Positions 1-8,791 of a stretch of 64,000 bases of DNA are shown piece after piece. Source of the DNA: JAVBLP01 sp031553505 (lineage in GTDB: Bacteria > Elusimicrobiota > Endomicrobiia > Endomicrobiales > Endomicrobiaceae); assembly GCA_031553505.1 (NCBI GenBank), contig JAVBLP010000003.1, positions 124,001-188,000 on the forward strand, written 5' to 3'. The notes beneath the pieces are model-generated. The model made no database searches. It saw nothing but the letters and a program-made list of their open reading frames with translations, and was not told the origin of the DNA. The position numbers and the translations under genes were made by a program. Positions within the stretch are counted from its first letter, which is position 1, and each line of letters starts with the position of its first letter.

Positions 1-1
1 G

Positions 2-754
2 GCTATGCTTGTTCGCCTTGCCGGAGCCAAATACAAGCTTGCTTCATCTTCCACTAACGGGATGAGGGAATTCTCGTGGCTTTTTTCTAAAGAGATAAGA
101 AACATCGACCCTAATGCGCATTGCGTTGAAAGGCATATGGCGGTGGCGGAACATTTACAGTGTAATCCCGGTATAGATTATCCAATCAATATTCCTGAAA
201 AAGATTTTGAAAGCGTTAAAGAAAAACTTAAAAAAGAAAATGTCGATTTAAATAAAATTATCGGCATTCATCCGGGTGGCGGGTGGATTTCCAGGAGATG
301 GGATACTTACAAATACGCAATGCTTGCCAAAAGGCTTAAAGAAGAACTTGGCGCCGACATAGTTTTGGTCGGCGGAAAAGAAGGCGGCGCGAGCGAAAAA
401 GGGTTAAACGAAGAAATAATAGCGGACGCAGGCGTTAAAATCTGCGATATGACAGGCAAATTCACGTTAAAAGAGCTTTGCGCGTTTTTTAAAATCTGCC
501 GCGTTTTTGTGGCTAACGAAGCGGGGCCTATGCACATAGCGACTGCTTTAAACACTCAGGCGGTTGCGCTTTTGGGGCCCACAAACGCAAAAAGAACCGG
601 TCCTTATAAAGGCAATACGCAAATTATACAGCATCAGTTTTCGTGCCAGCCGTGCCGTAACAGAAACTGTAAAAATCCTCTCTGCATGAGAGATATAACC
701 GTTGAAGAAGTTTTCGGGGCGGTAAAGAAAAAATATGAAAATCCTGATAATTAA
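2..754 (+). CDS. Heptosyltransferase, GT9 family (WaaF-like), 5'-truncated
   Basis: Transfers ADP-activated heptose onto the LPS inner core at the cytoplasmic face of the inner membrane. About 250 residues are visible. The GT9 C-terminal half is clear: a GxHPGGGW-like nucleotide-sugar loop (IHPGGGW) and the ANEAGPMHIA motif. The Cys cluster CQPCRNRNC...C near the end is common in WaaF-type enzymes. The family's N-terminal GDxxx Rossmann strand is missing and the frame is open to the window edge, so the ATG at position 5 is probably internal. It overlaps the next heptosyltransferase by 20 nt, suggesting translational coupling. Exact acceptor specificity cannot be read from sequence. Confidence 0.9.
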   Translation, partial: AMLVRLAGAKYKLASSSTNGMREFSWLFSKEIRNIDPNAHCVERHMAVAEHLQCNPGIDYPINIPEKDFESVKEKLKKENVDLNKIIGIHPGGGWISRRWDTYKYAMLAKRLKEELGADIVLVGGKEGGASEKGLNEEIIADAGVKICDMTGKFTLKELCAFFKICRVFVANEAGPMHIATALNTQAVALLGPTNAKRTGPYKGNTQIIQHQFSCQPCRNRNCKNPLCMRDITVEEVFGAVKKKYENPDN

Positions 755-1676
755 ACCAAGCTCGTTCGGGGACATAGTACAGGCTTTGCCTTGCGCCGCG
801 GCTTTAAAGCAGGCATATCCGGGTTGTGAAATCAATTGGGTTGTCTTTAGCGGATGGGAGCAGCTTTTTACGAGTTTTCCGGATGTGGATAAAGTATATA
901 AATGGGACAGGAAAAAAGGCATATCCGGTTTTTTTGGAGTTCTTAAAGAAATAAGAAAAACAGAGTTTGATTTAGTAATAGATTTACAGGGATTGTTAAG
1001 AAGCGCCTTTCTTGCGAAGTTTTCGAAAGCTAAAAAGAAAATCGGCGTTCCCGGAATGAAAGAGAACAGCAGTCTTTTTATAAAAGAAGTTTTTCCGGAA
1101 AGCGCAAATCTCAACGCTACTATAAGGAATCTTGAAACAGTCCGTTTTGTTGCAGGAGAGAGGTTTGAGCCTAAAGTTCATGTCACGGTAAAAGAAGAAG
1201 TTTTTGCCCGTTCTGCCGCACTTTTGAAAGAAAACGGGGTAAACGGGGATTATATTTGCCTAATTCCTTTTGCCAGAGGCAAAGGCAAAGACTGGAGTTT
1301 GGATAATTACAATAAGCTTATACGGCTGTTTGAAGCTGAAAATCCTGATACGAAAATTGCCATACTCGGCTCTAAAGTTGATTACGGCAAACTGAAATCT
1401 GCAAATATTGCGGATTTATGCGGCAAAACCGATTTAGAAGCTCTTGCGGCAGTCCTTTCAAAAAGCAAAGTTTGCGTTGGCGCGGACACCGGCCCTATGC
1501 ATTTGGCTTCAATTTTAAACGTTCCTTCCGTGTTCATATTCGGCGCTTCCGATATCAATGAAACTTCTCCGTATATCGGCAGATTCTCATTGCTTATAAA
1601 TAAAGAAAATCCGAAAGATTTAAATAAAATACTGCCGGAAAATGTTTTTACGGAAATGGAAAAATGGATAAAATAG
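735..1676 (+). CDS. LPS heptosyltransferase, GT9 family (WaaC-like)
   Basis: Predicted to add heptose to Kdo or to the inner core. It is full length for GT9 (313 aa). The N-terminus MKILIIKPSSFGDIVQALP is the Rossmann start with the family GD motif and resembles WaaC. The C-terminal GADTGPMHLA motif binds the ADP-sugar. The start at 735 keeps this conserved N-terminus and overlaps the upstream heptosyltransferase by 20 nt. The end overlaps the next GT9 gene by 13 nt, so the three are coupled. Heptosyltransferase I rather than another GT9 role is inferred from the N-terminal resemblance only. Confidence 0.92.
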   Translation: MKILIIKPSSFGDIVQALPCAAALKQAYPGCEINWVVFSGWEQLFTSFPDVDKVYKWDRKKGISGFFGVLKEIRKTEFDLVIDLQGLLRSAFLAKFSKAKKKIGVPGMKENSSLFIKEVFPESANLNATIRNLETVRFVAGERFEPKVHVTVKEEVFARSAALLKENGVNGDYICLIPFARGKGKDWSLDNYNKLIRLFEAENPDTKIAILGSKVDYGKLKSANIADLCGKTDLEALAAVLSKSKVCVGADTGPMHLASILNVPSVFIFGASDINETSPYIGRFSLLINKENPKDLNKILPENVFTEMEKWIK

Positions 1677-2587
1677 TATTTTTTCATATGAACCAACTTG
1701 GAGATTTGCTTTTTTCGCTGCCAACGCTTAAAGCGGCAAAAGAGCAGTGGAAAGGCGAAATTACGTGCATTGTTAAATCATCGCTTGCTCCTCTTTTGAC
1801 GTCGGCAGGTCTTGCCGGCAAAATAATACCCAAAGAAATGAATTTTATTGAACTTGTTAAAACGCTACACGCGGAAAAATTTGATAAGGCAGTTTTGTTT
1901 TCAGAATCGCCGTCATCTGTGCTTGCCGCTTATTTCTCAAATATCAAAGAAAGAACAGGGTTTGAAACCGCTTCTTTAAGCTTTTTTCTCACAAATAAAG
2001 CAAAAAGAGAAGGAGTACCTTCTCTTTTTAACGATGCGGAGTTAGCAAAAACAGCAGATTTGGCTAATGTCAGCACGGATTATACGGGAATACTAAACAT
2101 CCCTGAAGAAAGTATGCGGAACGTCCAAAACTGGTTCAAAGAAAACAATATAAATTCTTCAAAAGTTATAGCTGTTTCAACCGGCGCGAGCAAAAAAAGG
2201 CAGGATAAACGCCTTGAAGATTCCAAGTGGATTGAAGTTATCGATACTCTTTCAGAAAAAGGTTTTAGCTGTGTTTTATCCGGTGCAAAGTGGGAAAAAG
2301 AAGATTTGACCGCGCTTTCTGAAAAATGCAGGACAAAACCAAAAGTTTTTTCCGCAGATAACGGCATTTTGGAAAGCGCCGCGTTTTTAAAAAGCGCCTC
2401 TTTATTTATAGGCACCGATTCCGGCGCAATGCATCTTGCCGCGGCTCTCGGAACAAAATGTATAGGCATTTTTGGCAATACGGACCCTTTGCAGATAGGC
2501 CCTATGCCGTTAGAAAAGCATATCATAATTAAAAAAGATACTCTTTCACGGCTTTCCGCATCAGATATCATAAACAAGGTTTTATAA
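1664..2587 (+). CDS. Third GT9 glycosyltransferase (heptosyltransferase-like)
   Basis: 307-aa GT-B fold enzyme of the heptosyltransferase family. The N-terminus has the NQLGDLLFSLP strand and the C-terminus has GTDSGAMHLAAALG, the family ADP-sugar loop. The basic stretch SKKRQDKRLED near residue 172 sits where WaaC/WaaF have a substrate loop. It is more divergent than its two upstream neighbours, so it may add a later core heptose or another ADP-sugar. It overlaps the preceding gene by 13 nt. A 78-nt gap follows before the PIG-L gene. Confidence 0.88.
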   Translation: MDKIVFFHMNQLGDLLFSLPTLKAAKEQWKGEITCIVKSSLAPLLTSAGLAGKIIPKEMNFIELVKTLHAEKFDKAVLFSESPSSVLAAYFSNIKERTGFETASLSFFLTNKAKREGVPSLFNDAELAKTADLANVSTDYTGILNIPEESMRNVQNWFKENNINSSKVIAVSTGASKKRQDKRLEDSKWIEVIDTLSEKGFSCVLSGAKWEKEDLTALSEKCRTKPKVFSADNGILESAAFLKSASLFIGTDSGAMHLAAALGTKCIGIFGNTDPLQIGPMPLEKHIIIKKDTLSRLSASDIINKVL

Positions 2588-2665
2588 AAGCTTCCCGCTT
2601 TGAATGACTTCCGCAAAAAAATATTGTAAAATTAATTAGTTTTAAAAAATGAAACGGAGCATTTT

Positions 2666-3379
2666 ATGAAATATTTACGATACAAGCACCTTTTCAGGCT
2701 TTTTGAGCATATCCAGCCTTTTATTAACTATTCGACCCCTATGGAAGATGAACTTCCCGGGAAAAAAGTGCTTGTTATAGCGCCTCATCAGGATGATGAG
2801 GCAATAGGGTGCGCCGGAACCGTCATAAAGCATACAAAAGCGGGCGGCAAGGCAGAGATAGTTTTCTGTACTTACGATACTTCAGAAAGAATGAAAGAAG
2901 CTGAAAAAGCCGCATCTATAATGGGCTCAAAAAAGAACCATTTTTTGCAGTTTCCGCTGCGCAGCCTTGATGGAAATAAAGATTTTGAAAGCAAACTTGC
3001 CATAGTTTTTGAAAAAGCCGCTCCGGATATAGTGTTTCTGCCGTTTTGGTTTGACAACCACGCAGACCACAGAGCCGTATCTAAAGCACTTATCAATATA
3101 AAGAAACACATCAATTTAAATTTTATGGTTTATGCTTACTCCGTTTGGAGCACCCTAAACCCGAACTGCCTTGTTGACATAAGCGCGCAGTGGGAAGATA
3201 AGAAAAAAGCCATAGAATCCTATAAAACCCAGATTGCTTCACGCGATTACGTAAAGATAGCGCGCGGGTTGAATGAGTACTGGGCGGAAATCAAAAACCC
3301 GGGAATGAAGTATGCCGAGGCCTTTTTCAGGGCTTCAGTGCAAGAGTATATTTCTCTGGGAAAAAAGATTTTTAAATGA
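2666..3379 (+). CDS. PIG-L family N-deacetylase
   Basis: Zinc-dependent deacetylase of the PIG-L/LmbE family. Members remove N-acetyl groups from GlcNAc-containing glycoconjugates. The zinc and base motif appears as HQDDE (residues 41-45), a variant of the usual HPDDE, and the third metal ligand is in NHADH (131-135). At 237 aa it is a normal length. It has no signal peptide and so is cytoplasmic. Its position among core glycosyltransferases suggests it deacetylates an LPS amino sugar or its precursor. The substrate is not determined. A Shine-Dalgarno CGGAG lies upstream of the chosen ATG. The 3' end overlaps the next gene by 4 nt. Confidence 0.85.
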   Translation: MKYLRYKHLFRLFEHIQPFINYSTPMEDELPGKKVLVIAPHQDDEAIGCAGTVIKHTKAGGKAEIVFCTYDTSERMKEAEKAASIMGSKKNHFLQFPLRSLDGNKDFESKLAIVFEKAAPDIVFLPFWFDNHADHRAVSKALINIKKHINLNFMVYAYSVWSTLNPNCLVDISAQWEDKKKAIESYKTQIASRDYVKIARGLNEYWAEIKNPGMKYAEAFFRASVQEYISLGKKIFK

Positions 3380-4479
3380 AATATAAAGTTTTGCATATTT
3401 TTTCTTCATCAAGCTTTGGCGGCGCTGAAAAATCAATGATTTTTCTTGCCGCAAACCTTCAAAAATCCGGCAAATGCGAGAATTATTTAGGCGTTCCGGA
3501 AGGAACAAGGCTTTACGAACACTCCAAAAGCCAGAACCTTAACGTAATTAATTTCAAATCCGGCGGCTCGTTTGATCCTGCGGGAATAACGCGGCTTATT
3601 AAGATAATCAAAAGAAATAAAATTGATATAGTGCACGTTCATCAGGGTAAGCTGTACTGGCTTGCTTTAACCGCAAAAATATTCTGCCCGTGCGTTAAAG
3701 TGATTTTACACAGAAGGCAGGACACCAGGCACAGTTTCTTCAGCAGAAAGCATTACGGGTTTGCGAACGCCGTGATAACGGTTTCAAAAGCCGTTGCGAA
3801 CGGGCTTATAAAGTATGAAAAAGTTGCCCCTGAAAAAATAACGGTAGTTTATAACGGCGTAAACTTTGAAAAATTTGACTTAAATACGGATTTTAGCGAT
3901 GTGCTGGAAAAATATAATTTAAAAGATAAAAAAGTAGCGGGGGCGGTAGGCGCGGTAGTGGATTTGAAAGGAAAAGGGCAGATTTTTCTTTTAGAAGCCG
4001 CCAAGCAATTGAGAAACGATTATCCTTCTTTAAGGTATTTAATAGTTGGCGACGGAGAGGGGCTTGACGCCCTTAAAGAATACGCTAAAAAAACCGGAGT
4101 TGGCGATATAACGGTTTTTACGGGCTATCAGGAACAGGTTCAGAAATTTGTAATGGCGATGGATATTTTTTGCCTTCTTTCGTGGGATACTGAAGGGATG
4201 CCGAACGTATTAATTGAAGCGGAAGCGCTTAAAAAACCGGTAATTGCCACAAATATCGGCGGCATACCGGAAGCTTTTGTTGACGGCAAAACCGGGATAA
4301 TGGTGGAACCTTCAAACGTCGGGCAAACCGCGGCGGCATTAAGGGAGCTTATGGATAATCCTCAAATGCGCGCGCAGATGGGAGAAGAAGGCAAGAAGTT
4401 TGTAGAGCAAAACTTTACTATAGAAAAAATGGTTTCAAATACTTTAGGCGTTTATGACAAAGTAATGGCGGAAAAATGA
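3376..4479 (+). CDS. Glycosyltransferase, GT4 family
   Basis: 367-aa GT-B glycosyltransferase acting on LPS or another surface glycan. The N-terminus carries a glycine loop (SSFGGAEKSM) typical of GT4. The C-terminal domain has the E-x7-E retaining signature in EGMPNVLIEAEALKKPVIA (about residues 274-292), followed by GGIPEAFVDGKTG. It starts inside the PIG-L stop region (ATGA overlap) and ends with another 4-nt overlap, so it is mid-operon. Donor sugar unknown. Confidence 0.9.
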   Translation: MKYKVLHIFSSSSFGGAEKSMIFLAANLQKSGKCENYLGVPEGTRLYEHSKSQNLNVINFKSGGSFDPAGITRLIKIIKRNKIDIVHVHQGKLYWLALTAKIFCPCVKVILHRRQDTRHSFFSRKHYGFANAVITVSKAVANGLIKYEKVAPEKITVVYNGVNFEKFDLNTDFSDVLEKYNLKDKKVAGAVGAVVDLKGKGQIFLLEAAKQLRNDYPSLRYLIVGDGEGLDALKEYAKKTGVGDITVFTGYQEQVQKFVMAMDIFCLLSWDTEGMPNVLIEAEALKKPVIATNIGGIPEAFVDGKTGIMVEPSNVGQTAAALRELMDNPQMRAQMGEEGKKFVEQNFTIEKMVSNTLGVYDKVMAEK

Positions 4480-5237
4480 GAAAAATTTCGGCTTATATTT
4501 TAACCAAAAATGAAGAAAGGCATATTAAAGACTGCGTAAACAGCGTTAAATGGGCTGACGAAATTGTAATTGTTGACGCTTTCAGCACGGACGCAACGGT
4601 TGAAATTGCCAAGGAAGCGGGCTGCAAAATCGTACAGCATAAGTTTGAATCTTTCGGAAAACAGAGAAATTTTGCGCTGACGCAGTGTTCTTATGATTGG
4701 GTTATAGCGCTTGACGCCGATGAAAGGATTTCACTTGAATTGAAAGATGAGATAATAAAACAGCTTCAAAAATCCCCTGACGGCGCAGTTTTTACCGCTC
4801 CGAGAAAAAGTATGTTTATAAACAGATGGATAATGCATTCCGGATGGTATCCTGATTACAGGCACCCGATACTTTTCGATAAAACTAAAGCTAAATATAA
4901 AGACCAGCTTGTGCATGAGGATATAGATTATAAAGGCAAAAAATATTATTTTAAAGGCGACATTTTGCACTATTCCTATGACAGCATAAAGCAGTTTGTG
5001 CAGAAATCCGACTTTTATACCGATTTGCGAGCAAGAGAGATGTTTGAAAAAGGCAAAAAATTCAGGGTTTATAATTTGTTTATAAATCCTGTATCAATGT
5101 TTTTAAAGATGTATGTTTTCAGAAGAGGCTTTTTGGACGGATTAACAGGTTTTGTGCTCGCTTTGCTGTACTCCGCGTTTTATACGCTTATGAAGTACAT
5201 AAAACTTTGGGAACTGGAAAATAAAAAAAATGCCTAA
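4476..5237 (+). CDS. Glycosyltransferase, GT2 family (WaaE/KdtX-like)
   Basis: 253-aa GT-A enzyme. The N-terminal ILTKNEERHIKDCV and VDAFSTDAT segments form the nucleotide-binding site. ALDADERIS carries the DxD metal motif. A GKQRNFAL segment resembles the LPS-core beta-glucosyltransferases of the WaaE/KdtX group, so an inner-core glucose-type transfer is a reasonable inference. The hydrophobic C-terminal part (about residues 200-245) suggests membrane association. It overlaps lpxK by 8 nt. Confidence 0.88.
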   Translation: MRKISAYILTKNEERHIKDCVNSVKWADEIVIVDAFSTDATVEIAKEAGCKIVQHKFESFGKQRNFALTQCSYDWVIALDADERISLELKDEIIKQLQKSPDGAVFTAPRKSMFINRWIMHSGWYPDYRHPILFDKTKAKYKDQLVHEDIDYKGKKYYFKGDILHYSYDSIKQFVQKSDFYTDLRAREMFEKGKKFRVYNLFINPVSMFLKMYVFRRGFLDGLTGFVLALLYSAFYTLMKYIKLWELENKKNA

Positions 5238-6249
5238 AATTTTATATCCCCTATCTCTTGTTTACTCCGCGCTTTCTAATATCGATAAATCCCTTACAAA
5301 TTCAAAAAAACTAAATAAACCCGTGATCAGCGTAGGCAATATTACCTGGGGCGGTACAGGCAAAACGCCTGTAGTAATAGAACTTTTGGAAGAGTTGGTT
5401 TCCAAAAATATAAAACCGGCTGTTTTAACCAGAGGTTACGGCAGAAAAAGCAAAAAAGCTGTTCTTCTTCAAAACGGCGCGGAAGATATGAATGTTTCAG
5501 TTACGGGAGATGAACCGCTCTTAATAGCCCGCAGCGTTCCCGCGGCAAGCGTTATTGTTGGATCTGACAGGTTTCATAATGCCGTTGCTTTTGAGAAAAA
5601 TATTAATCCCGATGTATATATTTTAGATGACGGTTTCCAGCATTGGAAAATAAAAAGGGATTTGGATATCGTTTGCGTAAATGCCGCGAATCCTTTCGGC
5701 AACGGTATGATTATTCCCGCGGGCATATTGAGAGAGAGCCCTGAAGCGCTTAAAAGAGCCGGCGTAGTTGTAATAACCAATGCCGATATGGCGCGGGAAG
5801 AAAGTTTAAAAAAACTTAAAGATACAATATTTAATATTTCAGGCAAACCGCCTGTTATAACCTGCTACGGTAACTATGAGTATAAAACAGTTGGCTTGAA
5901 TAATAAAATCGATACGGAAACTCTTAAGAAAACTAAAAACTATCTTTTAAGCGGCATAGGTTTTTCAAAAGGATTTGAAAATTCAGTAAAAAAAACAGGC
6001 ATAGGGATTGAAAAATCCGTCAGCGTAAGCGACCATAAAAATTATGATTTTGAAAGTTTAAATAAAATTTTTGAAACATTTGACGAAAATAGTTGTCTAA
6101 TTATTACGGCAAAAGACGCGGTTAAAATCGAAAAAATTGCCGGGGAAGATATGAAAAAAAGAATCGCGGTTCTTACGGTTAAACCGCAGTTTATAACGGG
6201 GAAAGAACAATGGGAAAACGGACTGAAAAATCTCCTGCGGTATTCTTAG
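5230..6249 (+). CDS. lpxK: Tetraacyldisaccharide 4'-kinase
   Basis: Phosphorylates the 4' position of the lipid A disaccharide at the inner membrane, giving lipid IVA. The P-loop GGTGKT is at residues 41-46 in the conserved VGNITWGGTGKTPVV block. LTRGYGRKSK, GDEPLLIA and LDDGFQHWKIKRD are all LpxK signatures. 339 aa is normal length. An N-terminal hydrophobic helix is weak here. Its place among heptosyl- and core transferases makes this a lipid A/core operon. The 3' end overlaps gmhB by 40 nt. Confidence 0.96.
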   Translation: MPKILYPLSLVYSALSNIDKSLTNSKKLNKPVISVGNITWGGTGKTPVVIELLEELVSKNIKPAVLTRGYGRKSKKAVLLQNGAEDMNVSVTGDEPLLIARSVPAASVIVGSDRFHNAVAFEKNINPDVYILDDGFQHWKIKRDLDIVCVNAANPFGNGMIIPAGILRESPEALKRAGVVVITNADMAREESLKKLKDTIFNISGKPPVITCYGNYEYKTVGLNNKIDTETLKKTKNYLLSGIGFSKGFENSVKKTGIGIEKSVSVSDHKNYDFESLNKIFETFDENSCLIITAKDAVKIEKIAGEDMKKRIAVLTVKPQFITGKEQWENGLKNLLRYS

Positions 6250-6779
6250 ACAGAGACGGGACGATTATATTTGATAAAAATTATTTAAGCTCTCCGGAAC
6301 AGGTTAAAGTTTATTCGTATGCCGCAGGCAGCATTAATAAGCTGCGCGAAGCGGGTTTTAAAATAATTGTTGTTACCAACCAGTCAGGCATTGCGAGGGG
6401 AATGTTCACGGAAAAAGACCTTGTAAAAGTGCATAAAAGATTTATTAGCTTGCTTAAAGAACAGGGCGCTAAGATTGACGGGCTTTACTACTGCCCTCAT
6501 CTCGGTGATGAGTGTATGTGCAGAAAACCCAAAACGGGAATGGTTTTACGAGCCGCTAAAGAGCATAATATAGATCTTAAAAAATCTTATACTGTCGGCG
6601 ACAGCGTGAGGGATTACCTGTTAGGTTACAATATGGGCGGAAAAGGCATTCTTGTGCTTACGGGGCACGGCAAAAAGCAGCAAAGAAAAATAAAAGACGA
6701 AAAAATAAAGCCGCTCGCAGTCTGCAAAACTTTAAAACTTGCGGCGGGGATAATTATAAATGATGCGGAAAATAATTAG
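6210..6779 (+). CDS. gmhB: D-glycero-D-manno-heptose 1,7-bisphosphate 7-phosphatase
   Basis: HAD-family phosphatase that removes the C7 phosphate of heptose bisphosphate on the route to ADP-heptose. The nucleophile motif DRDGT is at residues 14-18 and TNQSG at 56-60. A zinc-site pattern C95, H97, C102, C104 (CPH..CMC) is the GmhB hallmark. KPKTGM supplies the Lys. At 189 aa it is typical. The ATG at 6210 has a GGGGAAAG ribosome site and lies inside lpxK. It pairs functionally with rfaE1 and hldD further downstream. The related histidinol-phosphatase domain is less likely given the context. Confidence 0.93.
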   Translation: MGKRTEKSPAVFLDRDGTIIFDKNYLSSPEQVKVYSYAAGSINKLREAGFKIIVVTNQSGIARGMFTEKDLVKVHKRFISLLKEQGAKIDGLYYCPHLGDECMCRKPKTGMVLRAAKEHNIDLKKSYTVGDSVRDYLLGYNMGGKGILVLTGHGKKQQRKIKDEKIKPLAVCKTLKLAAGIIINDAENN

Positions 6780-7650
6780 CATTCTATCATTGTTATTATT
6801 GTGTTTAAACGGCGCCGTCGCGCAGGATACGGAGGCGGTTGATATTGAAACTCCTGTTTTAAAACATTCATTTGTCGCGGAAAAACTTAAAGAAGAGCGC
6901 GGTAAAATGGAAGCCAATAAAAAAGCTTTTGTATGGAGGACCCATGAAGGCAACCGCCTGCCGGAATATGAAAAACTGACTTATTCCGTAATGTGGGAAT
7001 TTGTTTCAGTAGGGGAAGCCACCCTTGAATTAAGAGGTTTTGACGAAATTGAAGGAAGAAAAGCGCATCATATATATTCATACGCAATGTCTAAACCGTT
7101 TTTTGACGAATTTTTTAAAGTCAGGGATATAAATGAGGCATGGCTTGACGGGGAAAGCATGTCCTCTTTGAAATTCTATTCGGATATTTCGCAGGGCGGC
7201 TGGACCAAGCGCGAACAGATAGATTTTGACCAGGTAGAAAAAACTTACCTGCTTTATGATAACGGAAAGATGCAAAAAGGCAGTATTCCTGATTATGTTC
7301 AGGACGTGATGACGGCTTTGTATTATGTAAGGACGATGGATTTAAAAGTCGGGCAGGATTACACTCTTGAGGCGCATTCCGGTGATTTGTCGTGGCCCTT
7401 GGTGGTTAAAGTATTGCGTAAAGAAAAAAAGAAGACGCCCGCGGGTGAATTTAATTGCATAGTTGTTGAACCTTTAGTTAGAAAGGATGCGGGCATTATA
7501 AACGCTCAGGGCAAAATGCTTGTCTGGATAACCGATGACGCGAAAAAAATTCCCGTGTATTTAAAATCAAAAATTCCTGTTGGCTCGGTAAACGCGGTTC
7601 TTGAAAAAATAGAAACTCCCAAACCTGAAGATTTTCCGGGGAAACAATGA
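6760..7650 (+). CDS. Exported DUF3108 protein
   Basis: 296-aa protein with a signal peptide (MRKIISILSLLLLCLNGAVA followed by Q), so exported to the periplasm or outer membrane. The body matches the DUF3108 pattern: a beta-rich domain beginning around YSVMWEFVSVGEATLE, the VQDVMTALYYVR segment and a C-terminal VWITDDAKKIPVYLKSKIPVGSVNAVL. The function of the family is unknown; it often occurs near envelope genes. Two adjacent ATGs (6760, 6763) are possible starts. It overlaps gmhB by 20 nt and the CDF gene by 4 nt. Confidence 0.85.
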   Translation: MMRKIISILSLLLLCLNGAVAQDTEAVDIETPVLKHSFVAEKLKEERGKMEANKKAFVWRTHEGNRLPEYEKLTYSVMWEFVSVGEATLELRGFDEIEGRKAHHIYSYAMSKPFFDEFFKVRDINEAWLDGESMSSLKFYSDISQGGWTKREQIDFDQVEKTYLLYDNGKMQKGSIPDYVQDVMTALYYVRTMDLKVGQDYTLEAHSGDLSWPLVVKVLRKEKKKTPAGEFNCIVVEPLVRKDAGIINAQGKMLVWITDDAKKIPVYLKSKIPVGSVNAVLEKIETPKPEDFPGKQ

Positions 7651-8615
7651 AAAACGCTGAAATGTCAGGAATTGTCGTAAAAACAGCGCGCCTTTCCGTT
7701 ATTTCAAATACCTGCCTTACATTGGGAAAACTCACAGTAGGCGTTCTTATAGGCTCCATATCAATTATATCGGAAGCCGTACATTCATTAATAGATTTAA
7801 TCGCCGCATTAATAGCTTTTTTTGCAGTAAAGGAATCTTCAAAACCCGCTGACGACATACATAATTACGGCCATGGGAAATTTGAAAATATATCAGGCAC
7901 AATAGAAGCGCTTCTTATCTTTGCTGCCGCGGTTTATATAATATATGAAGCAATTTCAAGGCTGCTTAACCCCAGGGAAGTAAGTATGCCGGTTATCGGC
8001 GTTCTTATAATGCTGGTTTCCGCGATTGTTAATTTTGTTATTTCAAGAAAGCTGTTTATCGTGTCAAAAAGGTATGATTCTGTGGCTCTTGAAGCTGACG
8101 CGTGGCACCTGCGCACCGATGTTTATACTTCCCTTGGCGTTATGGGCGCGCTTACTGTTATAACGGTTGTAAAACTATTATTTACGCACGTAAATATATA
8201 TTGGCTTGACCCTGTCGCGGCGCTTGCAGTTGCGGTTTTAATTTTAAAAGCCGCCTTTGTGCTTACCATAAAAAGCGCCAAAGATTTATTTGACGTGTGT
8301 CTTCCGGCTGAAGAGGTTGCTTTGGTTGAAAATATCATAAGGTCGGATAAAACTATTGCGGGATATCACGATTTAAAGACGAGAAAAGCCGGCAGCAGGC
8401 GTTTTGTCGAATTTCACATACTGGTAGATCCGAAAATGACGGTTTTTGAATCTCACGAGATAACAAGAAGAATTGACCGGGAAATTTTTTCAAGACTGGA
8501 TAATGTTTCAATCACTATACATGTGGAACCCTGTGATAATACGTGCACGCCGAAATGCCAGTCAGGGTGCCTTACAAAATACTGCAGACTTGAAAACTCC
8601 GTAAGGAAAAAATAA
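7647..8615 (+). CDS. Cation diffusion facilitator (CDF) metal exporter
   Basis: Inner-membrane divalent-cation/proton antiporter, 322 aa, with six predicted membrane segments and a C-terminal cytoplasmic domain. The metal-site residues are recognisable in SEAVHSLIDLIAA (TM2), NYGHGKFE after TM2 and EADAWHLRTDVYTS (TM5). An unusual Cys-rich tail (CDNTCTPKCQSGC then KYC, about residues 297-315) follows the regulatory domain and could be an extra metal-binding site. The metal (Zn, Mn or Fe) cannot be assigned. It is the last gene of the first LPS operon. Confidence 0.93.
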   Translation: MKNAEMSGIVVKTARLSVISNTCLTLGKLTVGVLIGSISIISEAVHSLIDLIAALIAFFAVKESSKPADDIHNYGHGKFENISGTIEALLIFAAAVYIIYEAISRLLNPREVSMPVIGVLIMLVSAIVNFVISRKLFIVSKRYDSVALEADAWHLRTDVYTSLGVMGALTVITVVKLLFTHVNIYWLDPVAALAVAVLILKAAFVLTIKSAKDLFDVCLPAEEVALVENIIRSDKTIAGYHDLKTRKAGSRRFVEFHILVDPKMTVFESHEITRRIDREIFSRLDNVSITIHVEPCDNTCTPKCQSGCLTKYCRLENSVRKK

Positions 8616-8648
8616 ATCCCATACATATTAGTTTTTATTGAAGCGACA

Positions 8649-8727
8649 GTCACTCCGCGGATGCTTTGCTTTTCGCAAAATATGGACCTTGCTGTTTTTG
8701 GAGAAAGTTCCTTTCGCGCGGGGTGAC
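8649..8727. repeat. REP-like inverted repeat between convergent genes
   Basis: GTCACTCCGCG (8649-8659) and CGCGGGGTGAC (8717-8727) are complementary apart from one G-T pair and enclose 57 nt. The enclosed segment contains a smaller TTTGC/GCAAA hairpin. It sits between the converging CDF (+) and typA (-) genes, where it could act as a bidirectional terminator or a REP-type palindromic repeat. The rest of the 8616-8791 gap shows no gene. Confidence 0.5.
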
Positions 8728-8791
8728 AGCTTAATTGAGTCTACGCAGCAATTTTCTGGAAAACATGGGTAATAAAAACTGCCTTCCAGCT

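Noticed and set aside
548..1114. 188-codon minus-strand frame opposite the heptosyltransferase genes
   Set aside because: Lies fully within two conserved GT9 genes on the other strand; composition is a codon shadow.
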